NCBI GenBank assembly: GCA_024413595.1 | Contig: JAKSUC010000017.1 | Coordinates: forward strand, 1 to 58,953 | Length of the DNA: 58,953 nt | Direction: 5' to 3' | Source of the DNA: Bacteroidales bacterium | GTDB lineage: Bacteria > Bacteroidota > Bacteroidia > Bacteroidales > UBA3824 | Shown here: in pieces, positions 27,516-37,519 of the stretch | Layout: every line of letters starts with the position of its first letter | Position numbering within the stretch: position 1 is the stretch's first letter | Position numbers and translations under genes: made by a program | Notes under the pieces: generated by a model | Database searches by the model: none | What the model saw: only the letters and a program-made list of their open reading frames with translations | Told to the model about the DNA's origin: nothing

Positions 27516-28060
27516 CAAACGAAGAAATAATCATAGCCGGATTTGGAGGTCAAGGAGTACTTTCAATGGGCAAGATACTAGCTTATAGCGGTATCATGCA
27601 AAACTTAGAAGTAAGCTGGATGCCTTCGTATGGTCCAGAAATGCGTGGTGGAACAGCAAATGTTACTGTAATAATCAGTGACGAACGTATAAGTTCACCA
27701 ATTCTTAGCGCATACGACACTGCAATCATTCTTAATCAACAAAGTCTTGACAAGTTTGAAAGCATGGTAAAACCTGGTGGTACATTAATCTATGACGATA
27801 ATGGAATAACAGTACCTCCAACACGTACAGATATAAATATATATCTTGTTCAAGCAGCCAAAGCTGCTGCTGAAAAAAATATGAACAAAATTTTTAATAT
27901 GATTGTTCTTGGAGGATATTTAAAAGTAAACCCTATAGTTTCACTAGAAAACGTAGAAGCAGGATTAAAAAAATCACTTCCTGAACGTCACCATAAATTA
28001 ATTCCAGCAAATATTGAAGGACTTAAACTTGGTGCTGAAATCATTAAGAAAATAAAATAA
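27512..28060 (+). CDS. korC: 2-oxoacid:ferredoxin oxidoreductase gamma subunit
   Basis: A 182-residue gamma subunit. Motifs are IAGFGGQGVLSMGKILAYSG near the N-terminus and SYGPEMRGGTANVTVIIS, where the family's CoA-related loop lies. It overlaps korB by 4 nt and ends 20 bp before a strong terminator, so the operon is complete and in the common order D-A-B-C. Confidence 0.94.
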   Translation: MTNEEIIIAGFGGQGVLSMGKILAYSGIMQNLEVSWMPSYGPEMRGGTANVTVIISDERISSPILSAYDTAIILNQQSLDKFESMVKPGGTLIYDDNGITVPPTRTDINIYLVQAAKAAAEKNMNKIFNMIVLGGYLKVNPIVSLENVEAGLKKSLPERHHKLIPANIEGLKLGAEIIKKIK

Positions 28061-28080
28061 GTACTTTTTTTCATATTATT

Positions 28081-28118
28081 AACGCTGAATGATATATTTC
28101 ATTCAGCGTTTTTTTTAT
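28081..28118 (+). terminator. Terminator of the korDABC-type operon
   Basis: AACGCTGAATGA pairs perfectly with TCATTCAGCGTT around a 6-nt loop, followed by a T run to 28118. Confidence 0.9.
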
Positions 28119-28188
28119 TCTTTTAAATATTTCGTTTTCAAAAAAAAATAATTAATTTTACACATTATATAATTAACTAACAAAACAT

Positions 28189-30123
28189 ATGAATCGAATA
28201 TTAACTATATTATTTGTTATATTAACAATATTAAATGTTAACGCGCAAGATAAAAATATAATTTTGTCAGATATAGAAAATAGTGTAATAACCCAATTAC
28301 CCAATGGATTAAAAATTCAAATTATAAAGACATCACAGTTTGAATATTGTAGTTATAGATTAAGTGCAGATATAAGTTCAATTGGCGAAGGTCTTAATCC
28401 TGGAATTAAGAAAATAACAGCAGACTTAACAGGTTGTGATTTAATACCAAACGATATTCTGATAAAAACAATGATAAGCCATAAACAAGCAATAGATTCC
28501 ACTCTAGAATTTTTAGAAAGTGTCATAAACGGAGGAAAATATACAAATTTTGAATCATATAAAACATCAAAAATAAAATTATTAAAAGATCCTACAGATA
28601 AAGTATTAGTAGACAATTGCTCCTCAAAATCAATAGGAGAATCAATAGAAAATATAGAATCATTAAAAAAACTAAATACACAAGACATTGACGCATATAT
28701 CAAATTATGTTTTTCACCCGAAAGATGTTTACTAACAATAGTAACCAACGAAGATCCATCCGTTGTTATATCATATGCACAAAAACATTTTAGTACATTA
28801 ACCAAAGTTCAAAACAAAACACAACCAGAAATACTATATAGAAACAAAGGAGATTTAATATATTACATTGAAGACAATAATACATCAAATGTAGAAATAG
28901 CATTTAGAAGTGTGTTTCATAGTGTAAAATCTCCCAAAAATCTATTATTAAATAATATAGCATTTAGAATTCTGTTTCCAAATTTAACATCATTTGCACA
29001 AGTAAAAACATCAATCAACGACGAAATATTTGTATTTAATTATTCAATAGATGAAAATGATTTTAACATATTAATAGATGATTTTTATAAACCACGAAAT
29101 CCAAATTTTACATTTTCTACAAGTCAAAACGCAAAAGAAGAACTTCGTAAATATTACAATGATATGCTAGTTCGTCCAGAATTTGTAGCTGAAATAGCAT
29201 CTTATATACCTTTATATAAATTTCCCAAAAACTATTTTACAAATTTTGACAACAATATAAATTCAATTTCAAATTCAGAAATATCAGATTATGTAAAAAA
29301 TATCAATAATAATGGAACCAACATAATGATAGTAAAAGGCAAGCGAGAAACATTATTGTGCACATTACTAAATACAGCAAAATATCGCGAAATAGACTTT
29401 ATAAATAGTAATCTAATACCATTACGAGTAATAGCAAAAGGATTTGACGATAAAACCATTATCAATGACTATTTAAATAAAACAGGACTAATAAATTCAC
29501 CGAAAAATATAGTAGAAGATTTTATTTCGAAATACACATTTAGTGATGGTTCATATTATAGTTGCAAAGGAAAAATCTCTCGAAAATATCCATTAATGTA
29601 TAAAATGGAAAATTATGTTATGCATACCCAAGATTCATTAATATTTCATTTTTTAGAAATGTTTGATGGAACAATAGGAAATGATAGCACAATATTATAT
29701 GGATGTGTACCTGCAGATAGTCTAAGAAACAAAGTTTTACGACAAAAAGCATCATTTCCTATAGAATCATATTATTCACAATTAGGATATAATACAAAAT
29801 TTATATGTAATTATGAATTAGACACAGCAGGAGTTTATTTAATTGATATCAAAGATAAAAAAGGACATCATTATCATGACTATTTTTCAAATATAGAATA
29901 TACCAAGAAAAAAACAGAAATCATAAATCAAAACGACGAAATAACAACAACAATCACTTATGACAATTATATCCAAACAGGACAATATCTATTACCAACA
30001 TCAATAATAGAAAAATCCTCAAACTTAAAAATATCCACCACGATCAACACCTATAATATATCAGCAAACTTAAAAAAGACAGATTTTCAACCAATAATAC
30101 CTATAGTAAAAAAGAAAAAATAA
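28189..30123 (+). CDS. Secreted M16 (insulinase)-like protein lacking the metal site
   Basis: 644 residues. A signal peptide (1-20, ending NVNAQ) is followed by ITQLPNGLKIQI (34-44), which opens M16 peptidase domains, and later IKLCFSPERCLLTIVTNEDP, which fits the 'Y.P.n..l.i.Gd' segment. The zinc motif HxxEH is absent: the matching place reads GLNPGIKKITADLTG. The middle and C-terminal regions are poorly conserved. The last 90 or so residues (ELDTAGVYLIDIK, then THR-rich strands) look beta-rich. It is probably a non-catalytic M16 homologue secreted to the periplasm. The M16 relation is my reading of weak motifs. Its promoter is unclear. Confidence 0.65.
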   Translation: MNRILTILFVILTILNVNAQDKNIILSDIENSVITQLPNGLKIQIIKTSQFEYCSYRLSADISSIGEGLNPGIKKITADLTGCDLIPNDILIKTMISHKQAIDSTLEFLESVINGGKYTNFESYKTSKIKLLKDPTDKVLVDNCSSKSIGESIENIESLKKLNTQDIDAYIKLCFSPERCLLTIVTNEDPSVVISYAQKHFSTLTKVQNKTQPEILYRNKGDLIYYIEDNNTSNVEIAFRSVFHSVKSPKNLLLNNIAFRILFPNLTSFAQVKTSINDEIFVFNYSIDENDFNILIDDFYKPRNPNFTFSTSQNAKEELRKYYNDMLVRPEFVAEIASYIPLYKFPKNYFTNFDNNINSISNSEISDYVKNINNNGTNIMIVKGKRETLLCTLLNTAKYREIDFINSNLIPLRVIAKGFDDKTIINDYLNKTGLINSPKNIVEDFISKYTFSDGSYYSCKGKISRKYPLMYKMENYVMHTQDSLIFHFLEMFDGTIGNDSTILYGCVPADSLRNKVLRQKASFPIESYYSQLGYNTKFICNYELDTAGVYLIDIKDKKGHHYHDYFSNIEYTKKKTEIINQNDEITTTITYDNYIQTGQYLLPTSIIEKSSNLKISTTINTYNISANLKKTDFQPIIPIVKKKK

Positions 30124-30232
30124 TAAGAATATTCACAAATATCTTTGATGTTAAATTAATGTTTATAATTTAATAAATTCTTATTATTTGTTATTTTTCC
30201 TCAAAAAGACAAATAGATATTATTTTTTTTTG

Positions 30233-30240
30233 TATATTTG
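30233..30240 (+). promoter_or_regulatory. Bacteroidetes -7 box for the PAS/GAF kinase
   Basis: TATATTTG matches TAnnTTTG, 21 bp before the ATG at 30262. Confidence 0.6.
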
Positions 30241-30261
30241 ACTAAAGAAAAATAACAAGCT

Positions 30262-32226
30262 ATGACCAATATAAGACAAACAGATAATTTAAACAATGAT
30301 AATTGTTTAGAAGAATTATCTTCAGATATGGGAATAAAAATGATTTTTGAATTATTAGATTCTCATAATGAAGGTGTAATTATTTGTAATAGAAACAATT
30401 GTGTTATAAGAATAAACAATAGTGCATCTTTAATATTTGGAATAGACATACAAAAAACACTTAATAAAAATATATTCGATACATTTCCCCAATTAGCTAA
30501 ACATATATCAATAGAACAATTAAAAAAAATAAAATCTACAAACGAAACAACCGACTTTATATCAGAAATAAACAATGGAACATATCAAATAAAAATCTCA
30601 AAATTAATAAAAGGATTTATAATAAAACTAATTCAAATAACTAATAATAACATTACAAACACAGAGTCGTTAGACAACAATAATTTCAAAATGTTGTTTG
30701 AAAATATGTCGTCAGGATTTTTATTTATGAAACGAATCGATTACGACACGCCCGAACAAGCAGATTTTGAAATTATTGACATTAATGTTACATTAGAAAT
30801 GTATCTTGGAATAGAACGCCAAAATATAATAAACAAAAGATTAAGTCAAGTATTACCATCTCTAAGTTCATTATTCTTAAGCAAATTTGCAAGAATAGCA
30901 ATTCACGGACGTACAACTAATGAACAATATATACATACACCAAACGGACGTCATTTCGAAATAAGAATGTATTCTCCAAGAATAGGATATACAGCAGCGG
31001 TATTTTACGATTTAAAAACCGAAATGGAAATTCGCAATGATTTAACAATCAAAAACGAAATTTCTAAAGCTTTTGCAATGGGAAATGACACTAATATTTA
31101 TAAAATAATATTAGATTTATTATTAAAAAATTCAAATAGTAAATATGGATTTATCGGATACCCAACCGACAATAATCGAAATTTAAAAATGTTAGCCATC
31201 AACGATGATAATCCAAATTATGTTAAAATAGATGATGATGGCGAAAAATATATATTTCTTTTACCACAAACAACATGTGCTTCTTGTATTCTTTCTAAAA
31301 AACAAGAAGATAAAAAAGATATTGACTTTCATAACAATATTCTTATCACACCAATTATTCATGAAACCGAATTAATAGGAATTATTGGATTAGCTGACGC
31401 ACCAAACGATTTTGACCGAAAAATAAAAGAATTTGTTGATAGTTTAGCATCTTATACTGCGCCATTAATGGCACAAGAAATAAAAGAACGTACATATAAA
31501 AAGAACCTTATTGAAGCTAGAAAAAAAGCAGAAGAAAACGAAGCCTTAAAATCTTCATTTTTAGCAAACTTAAGTCATGAAATCAGAACTCCATTACATA
31601 GTATAGAAGGCTTTAGTAGTTTATTAGGTTTAGCAGAAAACTTAACAGAAAAGCAAAAAAAATATACAAAGATGATTATAAAATCATCAAAACAATTACA
31701 AAATACAATTGAATCAACACTAGATATATCAAAAATAATAACAAATCAAGTAACCATAAAAAATAGCGTATTTAATATAAACACATTACTTGATGAAATT
31801 AAAGAAGATTATCAAGAAGAAGCCGAAAACAAATCACTCTATTTAGTTACAAAAAAAGGCTTAGAAAACTCTGATGCAACAACATTTAATGATTATTATA
31901 AACTAAAAAAGATTTTTTCTGCATTAGTAAATAATGGATTAAAATTTACAAACATTGGAGGAGTAATATTTGGCTATACATTTAAAGATAATTTACTTCA
32001 TTGTTTTGTAAAAGACACAGGTATAGGAATTTGTAAAGAAAAACACCAAAGTATATACGCAACATTTGGTCAAGTTGAAAAATCTATGGAACGTAAATAC
32101 CAAGGAGTAGGTATGGGCTTATCAATAGCAAAAGGCTATCTTGAACTAATGGATAGTGAAATCAATTTAGAATCCGACACTGGAGAAGGAGCACTTTTTT
32201 ATTTTGATATTAAAAAGAATTGCTAA
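30262..32226 (+). CDS. PAS-PAS-GAF sensor histidine kinase, orphan
   Basis: A 654-residue soluble kinase. PAS 1 is at about 25-125 (NEGVIICNRNNCVIRINNSA), PAS 2 at about 140-250 (MSSGFLFMKRIDYDTPEQAD), a GAF-like domain at about 260-410 (with CASCIL), HisKA with phospho-acceptor His439 (LANLSHEIRTPLHSIEGFSS), and HATPase at about 535-652 (ALVNNGLKFT, VKDTGIGI, GVGMGLSIAKGYLELM). The N box reads NNGLKF where NNAxKF is usual, a mild change. There is no receiver domain and no response-regulator gene next to it. The GAF cysteine pair could bind a metal or haem; that is a guess. Confidence 0.9.
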   Translation: MTNIRQTDNLNNDNCLEELSSDMGIKMIFELLDSHNEGVIICNRNNCVIRINNSASLIFGIDIQKTLNKNIFDTFPQLAKHISIEQLKKIKSTNETTDFISEINNGTYQIKISKLIKGFIIKLIQITNNNITNTESLDNNNFKMLFENMSSGFLFMKRIDYDTPEQADFEIIDINVTLEMYLGIERQNIINKRLSQVLPSLSSLFLSKFARIAIHGRTTNEQYIHTPNGRHFEIRMYSPRIGYTAAVFYDLKTEMEIRNDLTIKNEISKAFAMGNDTNIYKIILDLLLKNSNSKYGFIGYPTDNNRNLKMLAINDDNPNYVKIDDDGEKYIFLLPQTTCASCILSKKQEDKKDIDFHNNILITPIIHETELIGIIGLADAPNDFDRKIKEFVDSLASYTAPLMAQEIKERTYKKNLIEARKKAEENEALKSSFLANLSHEIRTPLHSIEGFSSLLGLAENLTEKQKKYTKMIIKSSKQLQNTIESTLDISKIITNQVTIKNSVFNINTLLDEIKEDYQEEAENKSLYLVTKKGLENSDATTFNDYYKLKKIFSALVNNGLKFTNIGGVIFGYTFKDNLLHCFVKDTGIGICKEKHQSIYATFGQVEKSMERKYQGVGMGLSIAKGYLELMDSEINLESDTGEGALFYFDIKKNC

Positions 32227-32231
32227 ATTTG
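32224..32231 (+). promoter_or_regulatory. -7 box overlapping the kinase stop codon
   Basis: TAAATTTG matches TAnnTTTG and begins with the kinase stop codon TAA. The next ATG, at 32256, is 24 bp downstream, so the unknown gene may have its own promoter. Confidence 0.45.
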
Positions 32232-32255
32232 CTTCAAAATATTTATATTATTTAT

Positions 32256-32975
32256 ATGTATAATATACCGTCTATCAAAACAATAATTTGCAATCAACTT
32301 GGCAATGTATCTTTCGAAAACGTTGAATTAATTGATGTCTCTGCATCATTTGAAGTTCAAATCAATTATCTTGAAATTTCACATAAACGTAGAGCTAAAA
32401 AAGAAAATATAAACAATTATGATGAAATTATAAATGCCATAAATGATAATCTAGAGCCAGAACAATACAAATTATTATTAACAGATTTAGCATTTATAGG
32501 AAACATCAAAGCACTAAACTATTTAAAAGAAGTTGTAAAAGATGATAAAAATGAATTTTACGATTGGGCAGGTCTTGCTCTAAACGAATGTAAAATGAAA
32601 CTTGAAAACGAATTAGGAGGACAACGTAAAATTTATATAGCTTCACCATTAGGGACAGAACATGGAAAAATGAGATTTTTAATTAGATTTAATACAAAAA
32701 AAGAAGAAGGTTTTTCAATTTCACAACAAAAAATTATTTTTAAAGAATTCACTTTTCAAGACGAAAGACATAAAACAGAAACAAATATATCTTTTAACAA
32801 AAATAAATGTGAAGGTACTATATTATTTCCATTAGATTTGCCAATATCTCAAACAATAAATGAAACTATCAATGAATGTAATATGTTAGGTTGTGAAATT
32901 GATTCAGACAACATTATTATAGAAACAGGAAAAGGAAATATAGATTTAGAACAAAATAGAAAAGAAATAAAATAG
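32256..32975 (+). CDS. Hypothetical protein, 239 residues
   Basis: I recognise no family. The protein is soluble and mixed helix and strand. The region LTDLAFIGNIKALNYLKEVV to DWAGLALNECKMKLENEL reads like one or two HEAT-type helical repeats. The second half (GKMRFLIRFNTKKEEGFS, FKEFTFQDERHKTETNISFN) looks beta-rich. There is no signal peptide. ATG 32256 is chosen because the longer frame opens with TTG inside the kinase stop region. It follows the PAS/GAF kinase closely and could be a partner of it, but a -7 box at 32224 allows separate expression. Confidence 0.7.
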   Translation: MYNIPSIKTIICNQLGNVSFENVELIDVSASFEVQINYLEISHKRRAKKENINNYDEIINAINDNLEPEQYKLLLTDLAFIGNIKALNYLKEVVKDDKNEFYDWAGLALNECKMKLENELGGQRKIYIASPLGTEHGKMRFLIRFNTKKEEGFSISQQKIIFKEFTFQDERHKTETNISFNKNKCEGTILFPLDLPISQTINETINECNMLGCEIDSDNIIIETGKGNIDLEQNRKEIK

Positions 32976-32981
32976 TTTCAT

Positions 32982-33030
32982 AAAAAAATTGATTTCTGAA
33001 ATAATCAATAAATTATCTCAGAAATCAATT
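32982..33030 (-). terminator. Terminator of the GH43 gene
   Basis: AATTGATTTCTGA (32987-32999) pairs with TCAGAAATCAATT (33018-33030). On the minus strand the stem ends in a T run (plus-strand A run 32982-32988). It is 4 bp behind the GH43 stop. Confidence 0.8.
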
Positions 33031-33034
33031 AATA

Positions 33035-34642
33035 TTATTTATATTCAAACCAATCTACATCAACAAAACCTTTATCGGCATTATCTGTAAATTGAGCAAA
33101 TACACCTAACATAACACCTGTAAAACCACCAATTACCTCACTCGTTAAATAACGATAATCCATACGAGCTAATGAATTATAAGTTTTACCATCACTAGAA
33201 ACCTGTAAATAATAATATTCCTTATCAGAAGTAATACGCAAGTAAACAATATTACCTTTAATAAAAATTTCTTTTTCCTTATGAGCAATTTCTCCAATTC
33301 TTATATTAGAATTAGCAAAATATTTACCATCATGTTTTGTAATAATAACATCATAATGATTAACAGGAGAAGCATAAGCAGTAATACCAACTGTCATATT
33401 ATCAGAAATTTGAGAAACATCCATTTTAACAGTTGCTTCAAAATTTAATTCAGTTTGTCTACGAGCCACAAAAGTAGGCGAAGTTGCTTTATCAATAGTA
33501 ATATTAGTAGGTTTTAGTCTTAACCATCCCTTACGCTCTTTTAAAGAATAATTATTAAAAAAAACATTTCCTATACTATGCCACCCCATTGGTAACCCAA
33601 GAGAATGATAACTATCTTCAGTAACATTTCTTTGAATAAAATTAAAGTCCTCACGAATAGGATCATGAGGAAGAGGTACAATTGGTAAGGTTTTACAATC
33701 CATATTAATACTTAAAGTACCATTACCATTGACCACAGGCCAAGCATTTTTGTCCCAACGAACAGGAGCTAACATAGTTTCACGTCCCATAACATGTAAA
33801 AGATAGCCACTCGTACGATAACCTAAACAAATCATCCACCATGAAGAATCAGGAGCTTGAATCATATCTGCATGACCTAATCCTTGAATTGGACTATTTT
33901 CCATTTCTTTACTAAAATGCGTCAAAATAGGATTAGCCTTATTTGACTCATATGGACCAAATAGAGAACGACTACGCAAAATATTAACATGATGTCCATG
34001 TTCAGTGCCACCTTCTGCTAATAATAAATAATACCAACCATCTTTTTTATAAATATGAGGTCCTTCAGGATAACGACCACCTAAACCAGTTCCAAGATGG
34101 TGAATTTCGCCAATCTGCTTACCAGTTTCAACATTAATTTCACAAATCTTAATATCCCCATCCTTCCATAAAAAATAACATTTATCATCTTCAAAATAAA
34201 GAGTAGGATCGCAACTTCCTATTGCAAAATCAATAATAATAGGTTCAGACCATTCACCAGCAGGATTATCAGTCCAAACATAAAAATGACGATGAGAAGG
34301 GATAATAGTAGTAACCATATAAAAACGTCCGTTATTATAACGAATAGTTGGAGCATAAACGCCACCATTAGTCCATGCAAGTTCAGGATTATTTTGGTTA
34401 TAAAGACCAGAAAGATCTAATTGAGATTGACGTGTAAGACAATTTCCAATTTGTTCCCAATTAATTAAATCTTTGCTGTGGTAAACAGGAACGCCAGGAA
34501 AGTATTGAAACGTACTATTAACCAAATAAAAATCATCACCAGCACGACAAACACTAGGATCTGCATGGAAACCAGGAAGTACAGGATTGGTAAATCCCTG
34601 TGCTGCAACATAATTTATTGTTGAAAAAAAATATAAAAACAA
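33035..34642 (-). CDS. Glycoside hydrolase family 43 (beta-xylosidase/arabinofuranosidase-like), start disrupted
   Basis: A 535-residue secreted glycosidase of plant-polysaccharide breakdown. The five-bladed propeller holds the three acidic residues: Asp28 (FHADPS, base), Asp145 (SCDPT) and Glu193 (YPEGPH, acid). The C-terminal part (about 340-535) is a concanavalin-like module typical of GH43 xylosidases. The mature start ...YVAAQGFTNPVLPG follows a signal-peptide-like stretch, but this frame has no ATG. The nearest ATG (34674-34676) is one base out of frame, and removing one base would give a full signal peptide. The coordinates use the in-frame TTG at 34642. Substrate specificity is inferred from family resemblance. 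Confidence 0.82.
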   Translation of the reverse strand: MFLYFFSTINYVAAQGFTNPVLPGFHADPSVCRAGDDFYLVNSTFQYFPGVPVYHSKDLINWEQIGNCLTRQSQLDLSGLYNQNNPELAWTNGGVYAPTIRYNNGRFYMVTTIIPSHRHFYVWTDNPAGEWSEPIIIDFAIGSCDPTLYFEDDKCYFLWKDGDIKICEINVETGKQIGEIHHLGTGLGGRYPEGPHIYKKDGWYYLLLAEGGTEHGHHVNILRSRSLFGPYESNKANPILTHFSKEMENSPIQGLGHADMIQAPDSSWWMICLGYRTSGYLLHVMGRETMLAPVRWDKNAWPVVNGNGTLSINMDCKTLPIVPLPHDPIREDFNFIQRNVTEDSYHSLGLPMGWHSIGNVFFNNYSLKERKGWLRLKPTNITIDKATSPTFVARRQTELNFEATVKMDVSQISDNMTVGITAYASPVNHYDVIITKHDGKYFANSNIRIGEIAHKEKEIFIKGNIVYLRITSDKEYYYLQVSSDGKTYNSLARMDYRYLTSEVIGGFTGVMLGVFAQFTDNADKGFVDVDWFEYK

Positions 34643-34780
34643 TAATCGTTTTAAAAAAGTTGTGAAAATGTTTCATAATAATAAAATATTAAAATTTAAG
34701 TATTAATAACAATATAAAATTATAGAATAATATTCAAAAAAAAAGAATTAAGAATAAAAAAAAGAAAAAGAAAGAAAAAT

Positions 34781-34809
34781 AAAAAAGCCGAAACAAATGT
34801 CTCGGCTTT
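34781..34809 (-). terminator. Terminator of the ribosomal operon after rplQ
   Basis: AAAGCCGA (34784-34791) pairs with TCGGCTTT (34802-34809). The minus strand runs into a T stretch. It lies 22 bp behind the rplQ stop. Confidence 0.8.
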
Positions 34810-34830
34810 AATATAGCGTTGTAATAAAAA

Positions 34831-35370
34831 CTATTCAGCTTTAGATTCAGGAGCATTATCAGCACCTTCAGCTTTAGTAGCTTTTTTTCTAGAACGACGA
34901 GTAGCTTTAGGAGCAGATGCTTTAACTTTGTTTTTAGCATTACTATAATTAGGATTGAAATCAACAAGCTCCATATAACACATTTTAGCATTGTCGCCAA
35001 GACGAGTAACAGTTTTTAAAATTCTTGTATAACCACCATTACGTTCAGCAACTTTAGGAGTGATTTCTTCGAATAAATGTTTAACAGCGCCTTTATCTCT
35101 CAAACGAGCGAAACAATAACGATGAGCATTCATTCTTTTGTTTTTGTTGAATTCTTTAGCCTTATCGTCAGCAGCATTAGCTTCAGAATATTTAATATCG
35201 TCTTTAGAAGCTGTAATAATAGGCTCAACAAAAGTACGAAGTTCTTTAGCTTTTGCAAGTGTAGTGTTAATGCTGTGATTCATAATCAACGATACGGCCA
35301 TATTAGTTAGCATAGACTTTCTATGGCCATATTTTCTACCCAAATGGTTGATTTTATCTCTATGTCTCAT
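34831..35370 (-). CDS. rplQ: Ribosomal protein L17
   Basis: A 179-residue large-subunit protein. The conserved N-terminus is KINHLGRKYGHRKSMLTNM, and the core ends with TRLGDNAKMCYMELVDFN. After about residue 135 comes a Lys/Ala/Glu-rich tail (KNKVKASAPKATRRSRKKAT). Bacterial L17 is about 115-130 residues elsewhere; tails of this kind occur in Bacteroidetes. It is the last gene of the long ribosomal operon, 38 bp behind rpoA and followed by a terminator. Confidence 0.97.
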   Translation of the reverse strand: MRHRDKINHLGRKYGHRKSMLTNMAVSLIMNHSINTTLAKAKELRTFVEPIITASKDDIKYSEANAADDKAKEFNKNKRMNAHRYCFARLRDKGAVKHLFEEITPKVAERNGGYTRILKTVTRLGDNAKMCYMELVDFNPNYSNAKNKVKASAPKATRRSRKKATKAEGADNAPESKAE

Positions 35371-35408
35371 TGCTTTATTATATTAAGAGCATCACTGCTC
35401 AAAAATTA

Positions 35409-36401
35409 TTAATCTTTATCAAGTTTATATTTAGAAATATCCATACCAAAACTCAAATTCATATTATCTAATAAATCATCGAGTTCAGTAAGTGATTTTT
35501 TACCGAAATTGCGGAACTTTAATAGATCGTTTTTGTTGAAAACAACCAATTCAGCTAAAGTTTCAACATCAGCTGCTTTCAAGCAATTGAGCGCTCTTAC
35601 AGAAAGATCTAAATCAACTAATTTAGTTTTTAGTAATTGACGCATATGTAAAACTTCTTCATCAAATTCCTCATTATCGAAACTTTCATTAGAATCAATA
35701 GTAATTTTTTCATCAGAGAAAAGCATGAAATGATGAATAAGAATTTTAGCAGCTTCTTTCAATGCTTCTTTAGGATGTATAGAACCATCAGTCAAAACTT
35801 CAATAACTAATTTTTCATAGTCAGTTTTTTGTTCAACCCTAAAGTTTTCTGTATAGTATTTAACGTTCCTAATAGGGGTATAAATAGAATCAACAGCAAT
35901 GACACCGATTTCACTGTCAGCAATTTTATTTTCATCAGCTGGAACATAACCACGACCTTTGTTAATAGTAATTTCCATTTGGAGTTTAACTGAAGGTTCA
36001 AGGTTACAAATGATTTGTTCAGGATTCAACACCTTAAAATTAGTGAGAAATTTTTCGATATCACCAGCTAAAAATTGTTCTTGACCGTTAATCGTAATAA
36101 CCGACTTTTCAAAATCCTGCCCTTCAACTATTTGTTTGAAACGAATCTTTTTAATGTTCAGGATCATTTCGGTTAAATCTTCAATAACACCAGGAATTGT
36201 TGAGAATTCATGATCAACTCCTTCGATATGAATTGAAGTAATAGCAAAACCTTCAAGAGAAGAAAGCAAAATTCTTCTTAAGGCATTGCCGATAGTAATG
36301 CCAAAACCGGGTTCTAGAGGACGAAATTCAAATTTACCGAATTTATCGTCGGCTTCTAACATAATAACTTTGTCGGGCTTTTGAAAAGCTAATATTGCCA
36401 T
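35409..36401 (-). CDS. rpoA: RNA polymerase alpha subunit
   Basis: 330 residues. The N-terminal dimerisation domain (about 1-230, [15 protein letters not shown] to [15 protein letters not shown]) is followed by an acidic linker ([13 protein letters not shown]) and the C-terminal DNA- and activator-binding domain (about 250-320, [36 protein letters not shown]). The frame is open to 36449, but ATG 36401 gives the conserved family start and normal length. It lies between rpsD and rplQ, as usual. Confidence 0.98.
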   Translation of the reverse strand: MAILAFQKPDKVIMLEADDKFGKFEFRPLEPGFGITIGNALRRILLSSLEGFAITSIHIEGVDHEFSTIPGVIEDLTEMILNIKKIRFKQIVEGQDFEKSVITINGQEQFLAGDIEKFLTNFKVLNPEQIICNLEPSVKLQMEITINKGRGYVPADENKIADSEIGVIAVDSIYTPIRNVKYYTENFRVEQKTDYEKLVIEVLTDGSIHPKEALKEAAKILIHHFMLFSDEKITIDSNESFDNEEFDEEVLHMRQLLKTKLVDLDLSVRALNCLKAADVETLAELVVFNKNDLLKFRNFGKKSLTELDDLLDNMNLSFGMDISKYKLDKD

Positions 36402-36482
36402 TTGAAAAATATTATTTATTATTTCCGGTAAAAATATACGGAAACACAAAAGTAAAAAACAATTGCGTTGCCGTATAATAAA

Positions 36483-37091
36483 TTATTTAGAATAAAGTTC
36501 AACTATAAGTTGTTCTTTAATGTTTTCAGGAATGTCTTCTCTAGCAGGAATACTCATAAATTTTCCTGACATTGAAGTGCTATCCCATTCTAACCAGTTG
36601 AATTTAGATCTGTTAGCACCAGCTACAGAATTTAAAATAACTTCCATAGCTTTAGATTTTTCTCTAACACCGATAATATCACCAACTTTAACGTGATATG
36701 AAGGAATGTTAACTACATTGCCATTAACAACAATATGACAATGACTTACTAACTGACGAGCAGCTGGTCTAGTAGGAGCAATACCTAAACGGAAAACAAC
36801 GTTATCCAATCTTTGTTCAAGAAGTTGAATAAGAACTTCACCAGTAACACCTTTACTCTTTTGAGCTTTTTTGAAAAGATTAGCAAACTGACGTTCTAAA
36901 AGACCGTAAGTATATTTAGCTTTTTGTTTTTCTTTCAATTGTGTACCGTATTCAGATTGTTTTCTACGTTTTTTTTCCAAACCGTGTTGTCCCGGTGGAT
37001 AATTTCTTTTATCTAAATACTTATCTGTACCATAGATAGGTTCGCCAAACTTTCTGGCGATTTTTGATTTAGGGCCTGTATATCGTGCCAT
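36483..37091 (-). CDS. rpsD: Ribosomal protein S4
   Basis: A 202-residue 16S rRNA-binding assembly protein. The N-terminal [20 protein letters not shown] has no zinc cysteines (the C-minus form). The S4 RNA-binding domain is at about 92-155 ([34 protein letters not shown]). It sits between rpsK and rpoA in standard alpha-operon order. Confidence 0.98.
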   Translation of the reverse strand: MARYTGPKSKIARKFGEPIYGTDKYLDKRNYPPGQHGLEKKRRKQSEYGTQLKEKQKAKYTYGLLERQFANLFKKAQKSKGVTGEVLIQLLEQRLDNVVFRLGIAPTRPAARQLVSHCHIVVNGNVVNIPSYHVKVGDIIGVREKSKAMEVILNSVAGANRSKFNWLEWDSTSMSGKFMSIPAREDIPENIKEQLIVELYSK

Positions 37092-37119
37092 TTCTTATAG
37101 ATTTAAAATCGATTTCGAA

Positions 37120-37509
37120 TTAAACTCTTCTTCTCTTAGCAGGACGACAACCATTATGTGGTAATGGTGTAACGTCAATGATTTCTACTACTTCAACTCC
37201 AGATGAATTGATAGCTCTAATAGCAGCTTCACGTCCGTTTCCTGGTCCTTTAACGTATACCTTGACTTTGCGAAGTCCTAAATCATAGGCAGTCTTAGAA
37301 CATTCGTTTGCTGCCATTTGCGCTGCATAGGGTGTGTTTTTCTTTGAGCCCTTAAAACCCATTTTACCGGCAGATGCCCAAGAAATAACTTCTCCCGAAG
37401 CGTTGGTCAAAGAGATTATAATATTGTTAAATGAAGAATGAATGTGACCTTGTCCAACAGCATCAACTTTAACAACTCTCTTTCTCGTTACTTTACTTTT
37501 GTTTGCCAT
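37120..37509 (-). CDS. rpsK: Ribosomal protein S11
   Basis: A 129-residue platform protein of the 30S subunit. Signature stretches are [36 protein letters not shown] core (here [15 protein letters not shown]) and the C-terminal [18 protein letters not shown]. It lies 10 nt behind rpsM and 28 nt ahead of rpsD. Confidence 0.98.
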   Translation of the reverse strand: MANKSKVTRKRVVKVDAVGQGHIHSSFNNIIISLTNASGEVISWASAGKMGFKGSKKNTPYAAQMAANECSKTAYDLGLRKVKVYVKGPGNGREAAIRAINSSGVEVVEIIDVTPLPHNGCRPAKRRRV

Positions 37510-37519
37510 TTTCTAAATG

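Noticed and set aside
34734..35000. 88-codon minus-strand frame at the end of rplQ
   Set aside because: It is an out-of-frame reading of rplQ running into A-rich DNA behind it. The Leu/Phe run at its end comes from the poly-A stretch.
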